Assembly: GCF_014062345.1 (NCBI RefSeq)
Contig: NZ_JACGLS010000005.1
Coordinates: 62,001 to 126,000 of the forward strand
DNA from: Tenacibaculum pelagium
GTDB lineage: Bacteria > Bacteroidota > Bacteroidia > Flavobacteriales > Flavobacteriaceae
Reading direction: 5' to 3'
Length of the DNA stretch: 64,000 nt
The notes under the pieces were generated by a model. It was not told the origin of the DNA and made no database searches. It was given only the letters and a program-made list of their open reading frames with translations. Below are positions 9,288-17,460 of this stretch, piece by piece (position 1 is the first letter of the stretch; every line of letters starts with the position of its first letter). The position numbers and the translations under genes were made by a program.

Positions 9288-10350
9288 CCTTAATAGATAC
9301 ACCTCCGTAATTTGATTTTATATTAATCGTTGAGTTTGATGATTTACCAAACATACCTTCATAATGTTTTTTTGATGTCTTTTTAATACTTTTAAACATT
9401 TCAACATTATCTTGAGGGTAATTAAATCCAGCATAACCTAAATCAACTACAAAGTTGAAATTATTGTCGCTGCTTGTTCCTAATTTAATTCCAGCATAAC
9501 TACCATCAATAGTAATATTTTCAAAACCTTTAGCTATATTTTTAACTCTAATACCACCATAATCAGTATCAATTTTTAAGTTTTTTCTTAGAGTACCAAT
9601 TTTAATACTTGCATAATCAGTACTTCCTGAAAGGTTAACGACATCGTTAGCAGATAAGCTGCCGTAATCGGTATTGAATTTTACGGTTTCAACTTTTCCA
9701 ATCCTAACAGTAGAGTAATCTGCATTTACATTTAACGATTCAGATTCGTCAACTTTTAATTTAGAATAATCAATATTGATACTACCAGATTTCATGAATT
9801 TAATATCGGAATCACCACAGTAATCTAAATTTATACTGTTGGTATCATTTAGTAATTGATCTACTTCAATGTTACCATAATCGCAATTAAGATTCGCTTT
9901 TCCTTGTAGTTTATCAAGTTCTATATTACCATACTTGTTATTTAAATCTGCATTATTGGTGATAGGCATTTTTACAAAATAATTTATCTTGTAATTGGTG
10001 TTACTACTTCCCCACCAAGACCATTTCGATTTAGTACTTTCAATTTGAGTACGAGCTTCTACTAAACTATTCGAAGCTTCGAAAAGCACATCAATAGCTC
10101 TTAATTTTTTTTCTACATTATCTAAGTCATCTCCTTTAACGGTAATTTTAACTTTAATTTCAATACGGTTTTCGTTCCAAGTAGTTACTTGTACATTACC
10201 ATATTTATTTTTAACATAAAGTGTGGCATTTTCATTTACTGAAAAAGACTTGTTAATGGTTTTAGTTTTTTCATGCTTTTTACCATCATTTGCTATTAAA
10301 ATAGTAGGTGCAAGCAATAATATGAATAGTATTTTATATAATTTCATCAT
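9277..10350 (-). CDS. DUF4097-like beta-repeat exported protein
   Basis: A 357-residue protein with an N-terminal signal peptide (about residues 1-20) and a long series of beta-rung repeats built on a YG or Y-G-N core: NKYGNIELD, CDYGNIEVD, LDYCGDSDI, IDYSKLKVD, ADYSTVRIG, TDYGSLSAN, TDYASIKIG, TDYGGIRVK, GSYAGIKLG. The spacing of about 17-20 residues implies a solenoid. It is probably secreted or on the envelope. It is the last gene of the sigma/anti-sigma operon: it overlaps the anti-sigma gene by 17 nt, so it may be the main target or a sensor partner of that system. No enzymatic motif was seen. Confidence 0.75.
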   Translation of the reverse strand: MMKLYKILFILLLAPTILIANDGKKHEKTKTINKSFSVNENATLYVKNKYGNVQVTTWNENRIEIKVKITVKGDDLDNVEKKLRAIDVLFEASNSLVEARTQIESTKSKWSWWGSSNTNYKINYFVKMPITNNADLNNKYGNIELDKLQGKANLNCDYGNIEVDQLLNDTNSINLDYCGDSDIKFMKSGSINIDYSKLKVDESESLNVNADYSTVRIGKVETVKFNTDYGSLSANDVVNLSGSTDYASIKIGTLRKNLKIDTDYGGIRVKNIAKGFENITIDGSYAGIKLGTSSDNNFNFVVDLGYAGFNYPQDNVEMFKSIKKTSKKHYEGMFGKSSNSTINIKSNYGGVSIKVND

Positions 10351-10864
10351 CTCTAAGTTCTAATTTTGCAGGGTTTTTTTGTTGTTCTAATTGTAATAAG
10401 AGTTTCTCTAAAACATTTAATCTTTCTTGGTAATTCGCAATCATTTGCTGAATTACTTGTCTTTTATTTTCGTTTTTAGATAACTCTGTTACTAAAGTTT
10501 TATATTGGTCTGTTAATTCTTCAATTTCATCTAAAGAATCTTCAATAACAGTTTCTGTTTCAATATTTCTATACTGTTCTATTTCTTTTAACTCTTGATT
10601 AATAGTTTTAACAAAGAAACTTTGTGCTTCAGCCATTTTAGGCGATACATCTGCTAAATCATAAGTTTGTTGTTGCTGATAATTACCTAAGTAAAACCCT
10701 AAAACTAAAATAACTGATGCAGCTATACTCATCCAAAAAAATGATGGACCACTTTTCTTTTTAGGTTGCTGAAGTTTTCTCTGAAAACGTTCGAGATGTC
10801 CCGAATGAGGTTCGAAAATATCGAAATCATTATCATCGAAAAACTGATGTAATTTATCCTCCAT
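10334..10864 (-). CDS. Anti-sigma factor-like membrane protein
   Basis: From the preferred ATG at 10864 the product has 176 residues: a short soluble N-terminus (EDKLHQFFDDNDFDIFEP), one transmembrane helix (FFWMSIAASVILVLGFYLG), and an extracytoplasmic coiled-coil-rich C-terminus with heptad-like ELTDQYKTLVTELSKNE. It follows the sigma gene with an 11-nt overlap (ATGGAGGATAA holds both start and stop), which marks it as the cognate regulator. It lacks a HHCC zinc motif, so it would be a non-zinc anti-sigma factor. The identity is inferred from topology and context. Confidence 0.75.
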   Translation of the reverse strand: MEDKLHQFFDDNDFDIFEPHSGHLERFQRKLQQPKKKSGPSFFWMSIAASVILVLGFYLGNYQQQQTYDLADVSPKMAEAQSFFVKTINQELKEIEQYRNIETETVIEDSLDEIEELTDQYKTLVTELSKNENKRQVIQQMIANYQERLNVLEKLLLQLEQQKNPAKLELRDDEII

Positions 10865-11429
10865 ATACTTTTGTTTTATTAGTGTTAGCAAGTAAAACTT
10901 GCTTTAATTTCTTTTTTGCTCTCGATATTGTTGTTCTTACATTTTCGTTTGTATAGTTTAATATCTCAGCGATTTCTTCGTAATCATAACCTTCTATTAA
11001 GTTTAAAGTTAGTACAACACGATAATTGTCTTTTAAATTTTTAATATGGTTTAAAACTTCTTTTACATTAATAGAATCATAGTTAATTGAAGTTTCTTCT
11101 ATTTCGTAATTAGGAATCACTTCTAGCTTAACTTCATCATAACGGTTATTCTTTTTTAATTGAGTTAAACTCTTATTAACAACTATTCTTTTTAACCAAG
11201 CTCCAAAAGCAACTTCTCCTTTAAAAGTATTTAATTTAGTAAAAGCCGTTAAAAAAGCTTCCTGAATTAAATCTTCAGCCTCAAATTCATCTTTCAAAAT
11301 TCGATAAGCAGTATTATACATGGCTTTATAGTACCCCTTATACACCTGCATTTGTGCAGTGCTATCGTTTTTTTTACAGCGTTCGAGTAGTTGGTTGATA
11401 TGTGTTGTTTTAGACTCCAAAGAAATCAT
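10854..11429 (-). CDS. ECF-type RNA polymerase sigma factor
   Basis: A 191-residue sigma-70 family protein with only regions 2 and 4. Region 2 includes YNTAYRILKDEFEAEDLIQEAFLTAF (about residues 34-59), and the region 4 helix-turn-helix includes LIEGYDYEEIAEILNYTNENVRTTISRAKKKLK (about 143-175). It recruits RNA polymerase to its own regulon, probably in response to envelope stress, since the next genes encode a membrane anti-sigma-like protein and an exported repeat protein. The three genes form one operon with overlapping ends. Confidence 0.92.
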   Translation of the reverse strand: MISLESKTTHINQLLERCKKNDSTAQMQVYKGYYKAMYNTAYRILKDEFEAEDLIQEAFLTAFTKLNTFKGEVAFGAWLKRIVVNKSLTQLKKNNRYDEVKLEVIPNYEIEETSINYDSINVKEVLNHIKNLKDNYRVVLTLNLIEGYDYEEIAEILNYTNENVRTTISRAKKKLKQVLLANTNKTKVYGG

Positions 11430-11597
11430 TCTATACTAGAGACAATTCAATTTTTAAATTGTGACAGTTTATTTTTAATAAAAGTAAAATTTTATAATGA
11501 AATCCTGTTAAATTATAGGTAATATCTTGTTATTTAGTTAATTGAATTTTATATGTTTCATAACATATCGAGGTTTATAAAAATGAATCTAAATATG

Positions 11598-11605
11598 TAT
11601 ATTTG
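11598..11605 (+). promoter_or_regulatory. -7 element very close to the HMG-CoA lyase start
   Basis: TATATTTG matches TAnnTTTG, with only 5 nt between its last base and the ATG at 11611. If used, the transcript would start at or next to the start codon. Confidence 0.5.
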
Positions 11606-11610
11606 GCACA

Positions 11611-12474
11611 ATGATTGACAGTGTTAAAATTATAGAATGCCCAAGAGATGCTATGCAAGGAATTAAAAGTCATTTTATTCCTACCGATGCAAAGGTTAAG
11701 TATATCAATTCACTGTTAAAAGTGGGATTTGATACAATTGATTTTGGAAGTTTTGTGTCGCCCAAAGCAATTCCTCAAATGAGAGATACCGCTGAGGTTT
11801 TATCAAAATTAGATTTGTCTACAACACAAAGTAAATTACTAGCTATTGTAGCAAATGTAAGAGGAGCTAATGACGCATCTGTGTTTGAAGAGATTGATTA
11901 TTTAGGATACCCTTTTTCAATATCTGAAAATTTTCAAATGCGTAATACGCACAAAACAATAGAGCAATCTGTTGATACGTTAAAAGAAGTATTGGCTATT
12001 GCAAATAGAACCAATAAAGAAGTTGTAGCATATTTATCTATGGGCTTTGGAAATCCATATGGAGATCCATGGAGTGTGGAAATAGTAGGAGAGTGGACAG
12101 AGAAATTATCAAAATTAGGAGTTAAAATATTATCATTGTCAGATACCATTGGTAGTTCAACACCAAAAGATATCGATTATTTATATTCAAACTTAATTCC
12201 TAGTTACCCTGATATAGAATTTGGCGCTCATTTACATACAACTCCTACAAAATGGCACGAAAAAGTAGATAGTGCTTTTAAAGCTGGTTGCCGTCGTTTC
12301 GATGGAGCAATTAAAGGTTACGGAGGTTGCCCTATGGCAAAAGATGAGTTAACCGGTAATATGCCAACTGAAAAAATGTTATCATACTTTACTGCTGAAA
12401 AGGTTGATACAAATATTAAACCAATGAGTTTTGAAAGTGCATATAACAAAGCACTAGAAGTTTTTAGTATATAA
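11611..12474 (+). CDS. Hydroxymethylglutaryl-CoA lyase
   Basis: A TIM-barrel lyase of the HMGL-like family (287 residues) that splits 3-hydroxy-3-methylglutaryl-CoA into acetyl-CoA and acetoacetate, the last step of leucine degradation. Catalytic Arg-Asp of ECPRDAMQ (Arg12, Asp13), the metal-binding HLHTT (His207, His209) and the active-site cysteine in GGCPMAKDELTGN (Cys240) line up with the human enzyme. The next gene begins in the stop codon (TAATG overlap). No other leucine-catabolism gene is nearby, so the context does not add to the call. Confidence 0.9.
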   Translation: MIDSVKIIECPRDAMQGIKSHFIPTDAKVKYINSLLKVGFDTIDFGSFVSPKAIPQMRDTAEVLSKLDLSTTQSKLLAIVANVRGANDASVFEEIDYLGYPFSISENFQMRNTHKTIEQSVDTLKEVLAIANRTNKEVVAYLSMGFGNPYGDPWSVEIVGEWTEKLSKLGVKILSLSDTIGSSTPKDIDYLYSNLIPSYPDIEFGAHLHTTPTKWHEKVDSAFKAGCRRFDGAIKGYGGCPMAKDELTGNMPTEKMLSYFTAEKVDTNIKPMSFESAYNKALEVFSI

Positions 12475-13277
12475 TGAAGTTAAAATTAATAACCCTTTTT
12501 TTTGTTTTTTCTACATTTTATCAATCTACAATTGATAAGAGGATAGGAGTATGGCAAATACAAAATGGCGAGTTAGTAAAGAACAGATCTAATAAAAATG
12601 ATTTAGCAAATTATTACTGGAAAGAGTTTAATAGAATTTTCCCGCAAGAGCTAACCAAAAAGTACATTAAGCGTATCGTATTAATGACTGATGGTGTAGA
12701 TGAAAAAACTGGAGCTTTAGTTTCTTTAAATTCTAGAAATGACAAATGGCAATTAGAAATTGATGTTCAAGATGTGAATCTTAAAACCAGAAATAGAAGA
12801 AGGTTGCACGAATCGGTTTATACTTTAGTGCATGAGTTTGGTCATTTATTAACTTTAAATAAAACGCAAATACGACCTACTAAAAAAGGGCTTCAGGATG
12901 AAGGAGAACTTTATTTAACTTTAGAAGGAGAAGCTTATAAAAAAAGCTATTTAAACAAGTTTGTGAATTTATTTTGGAAAGGAGCCTTATTAAATAGATG
13001 GGATGTTATTCAAAGAGAATATTGTTATACAGAAGCAAATTGTGTTGAAAAGTTACTTGACTTATATGATAACAATCGTTCTGAATTTCTTACTGATTAT
13101 GCAGCTGAAAGTCCAGAGGAAGATATTGTTGAAAGCTGGACAGCTTTCGTATTAAGACCAAAAGTTAGAAATCCAAAAACGATTGCTCATAAAAAAATAA
13201 ACTTCTTTTATCAATTTCCAGAGCTTGTTGCTTATCGAAAAATGATTCGACAGAATACTCGTAAATATCTGCATTAG
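12474..13277 (+). CDS. Putative zinc-dependent metallopeptidase (HEFGH zincin)
   Basis: A 267-residue protein with an N-terminal hydrophobic segment (residues 1-17, probable signal peptide) and a zincin motif VHEFGHLL (His120, Glu121, His124). A second acidic cluster, SPEEDIVESWTAFV, is typical of the third-ligand helix in putative zinc metallopeptidases of Bacteroidota. It is probably periplasmic or anchored. The family name is not certain and no substrate is known. The ATG overlaps the HMG-CoA lyase stop by one base, so it is co-translated with it, although the functions look unrelated. Confidence 0.7.
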   Translation: MKLKLITLFFVFSTFYQSTIDKRIGVWQIQNGELVKNRSNKNDLANYYWKEFNRIFPQELTKKYIKRIVLMTDGVDEKTGALVSLNSRNDKWQLEIDVQDVNLKTRNRRRLHESVYTLVHEFGHLLTLNKTQIRPTKKGLQDEGELYLTLEGEAYKKSYLNKFVNLFWKGALLNRWDVIQREYCYTEANCVEKLLDLYDNNRSEFLTDYAAESPEEDIVESWTAFVLRPKVRNPKTIAHKKINFFYQFPELVAYRKMIRQNTRKYLH

Positions 13278-13364
13278 AATTTGTAATTTTGGTTTAATTA
13301 ATATTTTAAACCTTTCTTTAAAAAGTAGGCTTAATAAGTTTTACTACTATTAAATAAATGCTCA

Positions 13365-14921
13365 ATGAAATACTGTAAATTTTTATTAATAGCTGTTCTT
13401 TCTATATTCATAGTTAGTTGTGGTTCACCAAAGAACATAAAAGATTCTTCACCTTTATCAGCTTATCAATTTAAAAAAGATACTGCAAAAACCTATTTCA
13501 ATATACTTCAAATTAACGATGTGTATGAGATAGCCCCAATTCAAGGAGGGAAATTTGGTGGAATGGCAAGAGTAGAAACTGTTCGCCAAAACTTATTGAA
13601 AGAAGATAAGAACACTATGACAGTTTTAGCAGGTGACTTTTTAAATCCATCATTAATAGGAACCATGAAAGTTGACGGTTCTCGTGTGCGAGGTAAACAA
13701 ATGGTAGAAGTGATGAATGCTATGGATTTTGATGTGGTAGCATTTGGGAACCATGAGTTTGATTTAAGCTATACTAGTTTACAAGATCGATTAAACGAAA
13801 GTAAATTCGATTGGATTTCAGCGAATACATTACATAATAAAGATGGTAAACATCACTATTTTCATAAAGTTGTAAATGGTAAAAAAGAAAATCTACAAGA
13901 TTCATTTGTAAAAGAATTTATGAATTCTGATGGTTCAATATTAAAGGTAGGTTTTATAAGTGTATGTATTCCTTCTAACCCTAAAAGTTATGTGTATTAT
14001 GGTGATATGTATGAAGAAATAAAAAGAGCCTATAATGAAATTAAAGATAAAGTTGATGTTGTTTTAGGATTAACACATTTATCTATAGCTCAAGATAAAA
14101 AGGTTGCAGAATTATTACCTAATGTACCTTTAATTATGGGAGGGCATGAACATACCAATAGTTATGATAAGGTTGGAGATGTTATAATAACTAAAGCTGA
14201 TGCAAATGCTAAGACAGCTTATATTCATCGCTTTGAGTATGATCTTAACACTAAAAAAGTACAATTTAAATCTGAGTTAAAAGAGATAAACGATCAAATT
14301 CCTACAGATGAGAAAGTAGGGGCTGTTGTTAGTAAATGGCAAAAGATTTTAAAAGAGAAAATTCAAGATATTGTATCTAATCCATACGAAGTTATTTATA
14401 ATGCTAAAATACCTTTAGACGCTAGAGAAACACCGATTAGAAGTGTGCAAACCAATATGGGAGATATTATAACCAAAGCTATGAGTTTTGCTTATGATGA
14501 TAAGGTGGATTGCGCTTTAGTAAACGGTGGGTCAGTAAGAATAGATGATGAACTAGAAGGAGATATCAATGTAGTTGACATTTTTAGAGTATTACCATAT
14601 GGAGGTTCAGTTTTAAAGGTAGACATAAAAGGAAGTCTTTTAAAACAAGTTCTAGATTACGGACAAAATGCTGCTGGAACCGGGGCTTATTTACAGCGTT
14701 TCAATGTGAAAAAGGAAGGAGATGAATGGATGATTCAAAATAATCCAATTCAAAATGATAAAATTTATAAGGTTGCTTTTTCTGATTATTTGTTAAGAGG
14801 ATTAGACATACCAATACTATCTGATAAGAGCCCTGATGTGCTAAATGTATATAAACCAAAAGCAGATGAGCTTAGTTATGATATTAGAAAAGCGATTATC
14901 ACTTATTTGAAAAATAAGTAA
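13365..14921 (+). CDS. UshA-like metallophosphatase / 5'-nucleotidase lipoprotein
   Basis: A 518-residue lipoprotein (lipobox IVSC, Cys19) with an N-terminal calcineurin-like metallophosphatase domain and a C-terminal 5'-nucleotidase domain. Metal-site motifs seen are NDVYEI (Asp52), AGDFLNPS, FGNHEFD, LTHLS and MGGHEHT. The canonical D-x-H of the first motif is D-x-Y (Tyr54), as in the NDVYEIAP subfamily, so one metal ligand differs from E. coli UshA. It probably hydrolyses nucleotides or related phosphoesters outside the cytoplasm to supply phosphate and nucleosides. It stands alone before the porin gene; co-regulation is not shown. Confidence 0.88.
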   Translation: MKYCKFLLIAVLSIFIVSCGSPKNIKDSSPLSAYQFKKDTAKTYFNILQINDVYEIAPIQGGKFGGMARVETVRQNLLKEDKNTMTVLAGDFLNPSLIGTMKVDGSRVRGKQMVEVMNAMDFDVVAFGNHEFDLSYTSLQDRLNESKFDWISANTLHNKDGKHHYFHKVVNGKKENLQDSFVKEFMNSDGSILKVGFISVCIPSNPKSYVYYGDMYEEIKRAYNEIKDKVDVVLGLTHLSIAQDKKVAELLPNVPLIMGGHEHTNSYDKVGDVIITKADANAKTAYIHRFEYDLNTKKVQFKSELKEINDQIPTDEKVGAVVSKWQKILKEKIQDIVSNPYEVIYNAKIPLDARETPIRSVQTNMGDIITKAMSFAYDDKVDCALVNGGSVRIDDELEGDINVVDIFRVLPYGGSVLKVDIKGSLLKQVLDYGQNAAGTGAYLQRFNVKKEGDEWMIQNNPIQNDKIYKVAFSDYLLRGLDIPILSDKSPDVLNVYKPKADELSYDIRKAIITYLKNK

Positions 14922-15009
14922 GTGATTGATTTTTAATTAAATGTTAAAATCTCCTTATTTTTATTTAAAATAAATCTTAATAAGTCTTGTTTAGATTGAT
15001 TAACTGTTT

Positions 15010-15017
15010 TACATTTG
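15010..15017 (+). promoter_or_regulatory. -7 element of the porin promoter, with -33 TTG
   Basis: TACATTTG matches TAnnTTTG. A TTG at 14987-14989 lies 20 nt upstream, the usual Bacteroidota -33 spacing. This is the best-formed promoter in the window; the 5' UTR would be about 40 nt. Confidence 0.7.
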
Positions 15018-15060
15018 CCACCGTAAAACAAATAGTTATTTAAAATTAATCTAAATAAAA

Positions 15061-16242
15061 ATGAAAAAAGTATTTTTCGCATTATTAGCTGGGGCAAGTT
15101 TATTTGCGAATGCACAATCTGCACCTCAAGACAGTATTCCAACAAATCCACAGAATCAACAAAATGCAGCTCAACGTATTTTATCTGGTAACATTAATAC
15201 TAAAGGTGTTACTGTTGGTGGTTATGGAGAAATTACATATAATAGAGCTACAGGTAAAAATGCAGAAATGGATGTACAGCGTTTAGTAATGCTGTTCGGT
15301 TACAAATTTAATGATGAGTTACAGTTTGTAACGGAAATCGAATTTGAACACGTAAAAGAAGTATTCGTAGAACAAGCATTTTTACAATATACAATTGCAG
15401 AAAATGTAAACTTACGAGGAGGTTTAATGTTAGTGCCAATGGGTATTGTAAATGAGTATCACGAACCAACTACATTTAACGGGGTTGAAAGACCAAGTAT
15501 GGATGGTGCAATTATTCCAACTACATGGAGAGAGATTGGGGTAGGAGTTTCTGGTAAATTTGATGCTGCATCTTTACGTTATCAAGCATATATCTTTAAT
15601 GGATTCCAATCAACTACTTCAGATGGAAATGGAAACATTACAGGTGGTAAATTAGGAGGAAGTAAAGGTTTAAGAGGAGGTCGCCAAAAAGGTGCTAAAT
15701 CTAACTTTAACAATCCTAACTTCTCTGCGAAATTAGATTACTACGGATTACCAGGATTACGTTTAGGTTTATCTGGTTATTTCGGAAGAACTCAATCTCC
15801 AAACGATGTAGAAGATATAGCAGGAGCTGATGTAGGAATGTCTATGGTTGGATTTGATGCTCGTTATGCGTACCAACGTTTTACAGCTAGAGGACAATTT
15901 GTATATGCGAATTTAACAGATACTGAAGATTATAACTTAGCTACTGGTGGAGATTTAGGTAGTGCTTTACAAGGGTACTATTTAGAAGCAGCTTATAACT
16001 TATTACCACAACGTAAAAAACAACAATTATTTGGTTTTGTAAGATATGAAGATTATGATACTCAAGCTTCTATCGAAAATACAGCTTTAAGAAACTTAGC
16101 TTACGATCGTCAAGAATGGACATTAGGTTTAAGCTATAAGTTAGCTCCTGGAGCAGTTGTAAAAGCTGATTATCAATTTAAGAATAATGCAGCTGATATT
16201 GCAACAAAACAATTAAACTTAGGAATCGGAGTTTGGTTCTAA
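15061..16242 (+). CDS. Outer-membrane porin, OprO/OprP-like
   Basis: A 393-residue beta-barrel porin. A signal peptide (residues 1-18, ending FANAQ) is followed by a short linker and alternating aromatic/hydrophobic strands. The C-terminus ends NLGIGVWF, with a terminal aromatic as needed for outer-membrane assembly. The fold resembles the phosphate/pyrophosphate-selective porin family (PF07396), but specificity cannot be read. Codon choice is even and the promoter is strong, so it is likely abundant. The FMN-binding protein gene follows after a terminator. Confidence 0.82.
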   Translation: MKKVFFALLAGASLFANAQSAPQDSIPTNPQNQQNAAQRILSGNINTKGVTVGGYGEITYNRATGKNAEMDVQRLVMLFGYKFNDELQFVTEIEFEHVKEVFVEQAFLQYTIAENVNLRGGLMLVPMGIVNEYHEPTTFNGVERPSMDGAIIPTTWREIGVGVSGKFDAASLRYQAYIFNGFQSTTSDGNGNITGGKLGGSKGLRGGRQKGAKSNFNNPNFSAKLDYYGLPGLRLGLSGYFGRTQSPNDVEDIAGADVGMSMVGFDARYAYQRFTARGQFVYANLTDTEDYNLATGGDLGSALQGYYLEAAYNLLPQRKKQQLFGFVRYEDYDTQASIENTALRNLAYDRQEWTLGLSYKLAPGAVVKADYQFKNNAADIATKQLNLGIGVWF

Positions 16243-16275
16243 TCATATAATTAGAAGTTTGTTATTTTTTGTAAA

Positions 16276-16316
16276 ATCGAACCAAGTTTTTAAAATTTGG
16301 TTCGGTTTTTGTTTTT
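16276..16316 (+). terminator. Terminator after the porin gene
   Basis: CGAACCAA/TTGGTTCG stem with an A/T-rich loop that can extend the pairing, followed by a T-rich run. Confidence 0.75.
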
Positions 16317-16346
16317 TATTTAGACTAATTCTAATATTTTTGCAAT

Positions 16347-16883
16347 ATGAAAATACGACAGTTTTTACCTTTTTTATTAATTATAGCTTCAATAGGATTT
16401 CTATCATTTAGTATTCCTAAAAACTTAAAGAAGAAAATAAATAAAGAGATTAAGAAAACATATGGTATTGAAAATTTTACGCTTACTAAAGTAATTGTTC
16501 CTGATTCTGTAAACATGCAGTTGAAAAGAAAAGTAGGTGAAGAAAATCTATTTTCAATTCAGTCGAATGATCAATCAATAGGCTATGTGTTTATTGATAA
16601 GGCTCCAAGTAAAACAGATGAGTTTGATTATTTAGTTTTATTAGATAAAGATTTAATTGTAGCAAAAACCAAAATATTGGTATATAGAGAAGATTATGGA
16701 GGCGAAATAGGAAGTAGACGCTGGTTAAAACAGTTTATAGGAAAAACATCAAAAGATAAATTGCAATACGAAAAAGATATTATAGCTATTTCAGGAGCAA
16801 CAATATCTGCAAGTTCTATGACAATAGCTGTAAATAATTTTCTACAAGATTTAAATATTCTTCACCAAAATAAAGTGCTTTAA
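16347..16883 (+). CDS. Membrane-anchored FMN-binding (NqrC/RnfG-like) protein
   Basis: A 178-residue protein with one N-terminal membrane anchor or signal (residues 7-24) and an FMN-binding domain (PF04205-like). The segment ISGATISASSMT (Thr152 in SGAT) matches the flavinylation site in which an FMN transferase attaches FMN covalently to Thr in NqrC/RnfG. It probably carries electrons outside the cytoplasmic membrane. No Nqr/Rnf genes are adjacent; the only close partner is the next gene, which starts directly after its stop. The electron donor and acceptor are unknown. Confidence 0.82.
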   Translation: MKIRQFLPFLLIIASIGFLSFSIPKNLKKKINKEIKKTYGIENFTLTKVIVPDSVNMQLKRKVGEENLFSIQSNDQSIGYVFIDKAPSKTDEFDYLVLLDKDLIVAKTKILVYREDYGGEIGSRRWLKQFIGKTSKDKLQYEKDIIAISGATISASSMTIAVNNFLQDLNILHQNKVL

Positions 16884-17372
16884 ATGCAAATTCACGGAGC
16901 GATTCATCAATTTCCTAAAGAAATAAAGCTTTTAATACTGGCTTTTGTTTGTACATTAAGTATTGGTTTTTTTGGAGGGATATCATTTGTTAGAGATACC
17001 ACAAACTCTAATCCTAAAGGAATAGAACAACGTTATTTAGGTAACGAGAATGATGAGGAAGCTACTACAATGAAGTTTAAAAAATCTTCAGGGGAAATAA
17101 AAACATTAGTACATAATCATATATTATCACTTTCTGTGATTTTCTTTTTATTGGCGATTATTTTAGCTACTACGAGTGTTAATGCTCAATTGAAACTATT
17201 TTTAATGATTGAACCTTTTGTGTCAATCATTTGTACTTTTGGTGGTATTTACTTAATGTGGACAGGTATTACTTGGATGAAATATGTTATAATGATTTCT
17301 GGTTTGTTCATGACATTATCTTTCACAGCTTCAGTTTTTTTTATTTTTAAAGGTGTATTGGCTAAAAATTAA
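16884..17372 (+). CDS. Four-helix membrane protein, partner of the FMN-binding protein
   Basis: A 162-residue protein with four predicted membrane helices (about residues 14-36, 81-101, 106-128 and 133-158). Histidines near the membrane edge (HGAIHQF at the N-terminus, VHNHIL before helix 2) could be haem or quinone ligands, but this is only a suggestion. It begins at the base after the stop of the FMN-binding gene, so the two are surely co-translated and probably form one redox module. I do not recognise the family. Confidence 0.75.
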   Translation: MQIHGAIHQFPKEIKLLILAFVCTLSIGFFGGISFVRDTTNSNPKGIEQRYLGNENDEEATTMKFKKSSGEIKTLVHNHILSLSVIFFLLAIILATTSVNAQLKLFLMIEPFVSIICTFGGIYLMWTGITWMKYVIMISGLFMTLSFTASVFFIFKGVLAKN

Positions 17373-17415
17373 TAAGATAACATTTTATTAATATAGCTGT
17401 CTAAGCTGAATGTAG

Positions 17416-17423
17416 TATATTTG
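17416..17423 (+). promoter_or_regulatory. -7 element for guaB
   Basis: TATATTTG, an exact match to TAnnTTTG, 37 nt before the ATG at 17461. The -33 region has no clean TTG. Confidence 0.55.
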
Positions 17424-17460
17424 CATGCAATTAATACACAACACACTAAATTAATTGCAC

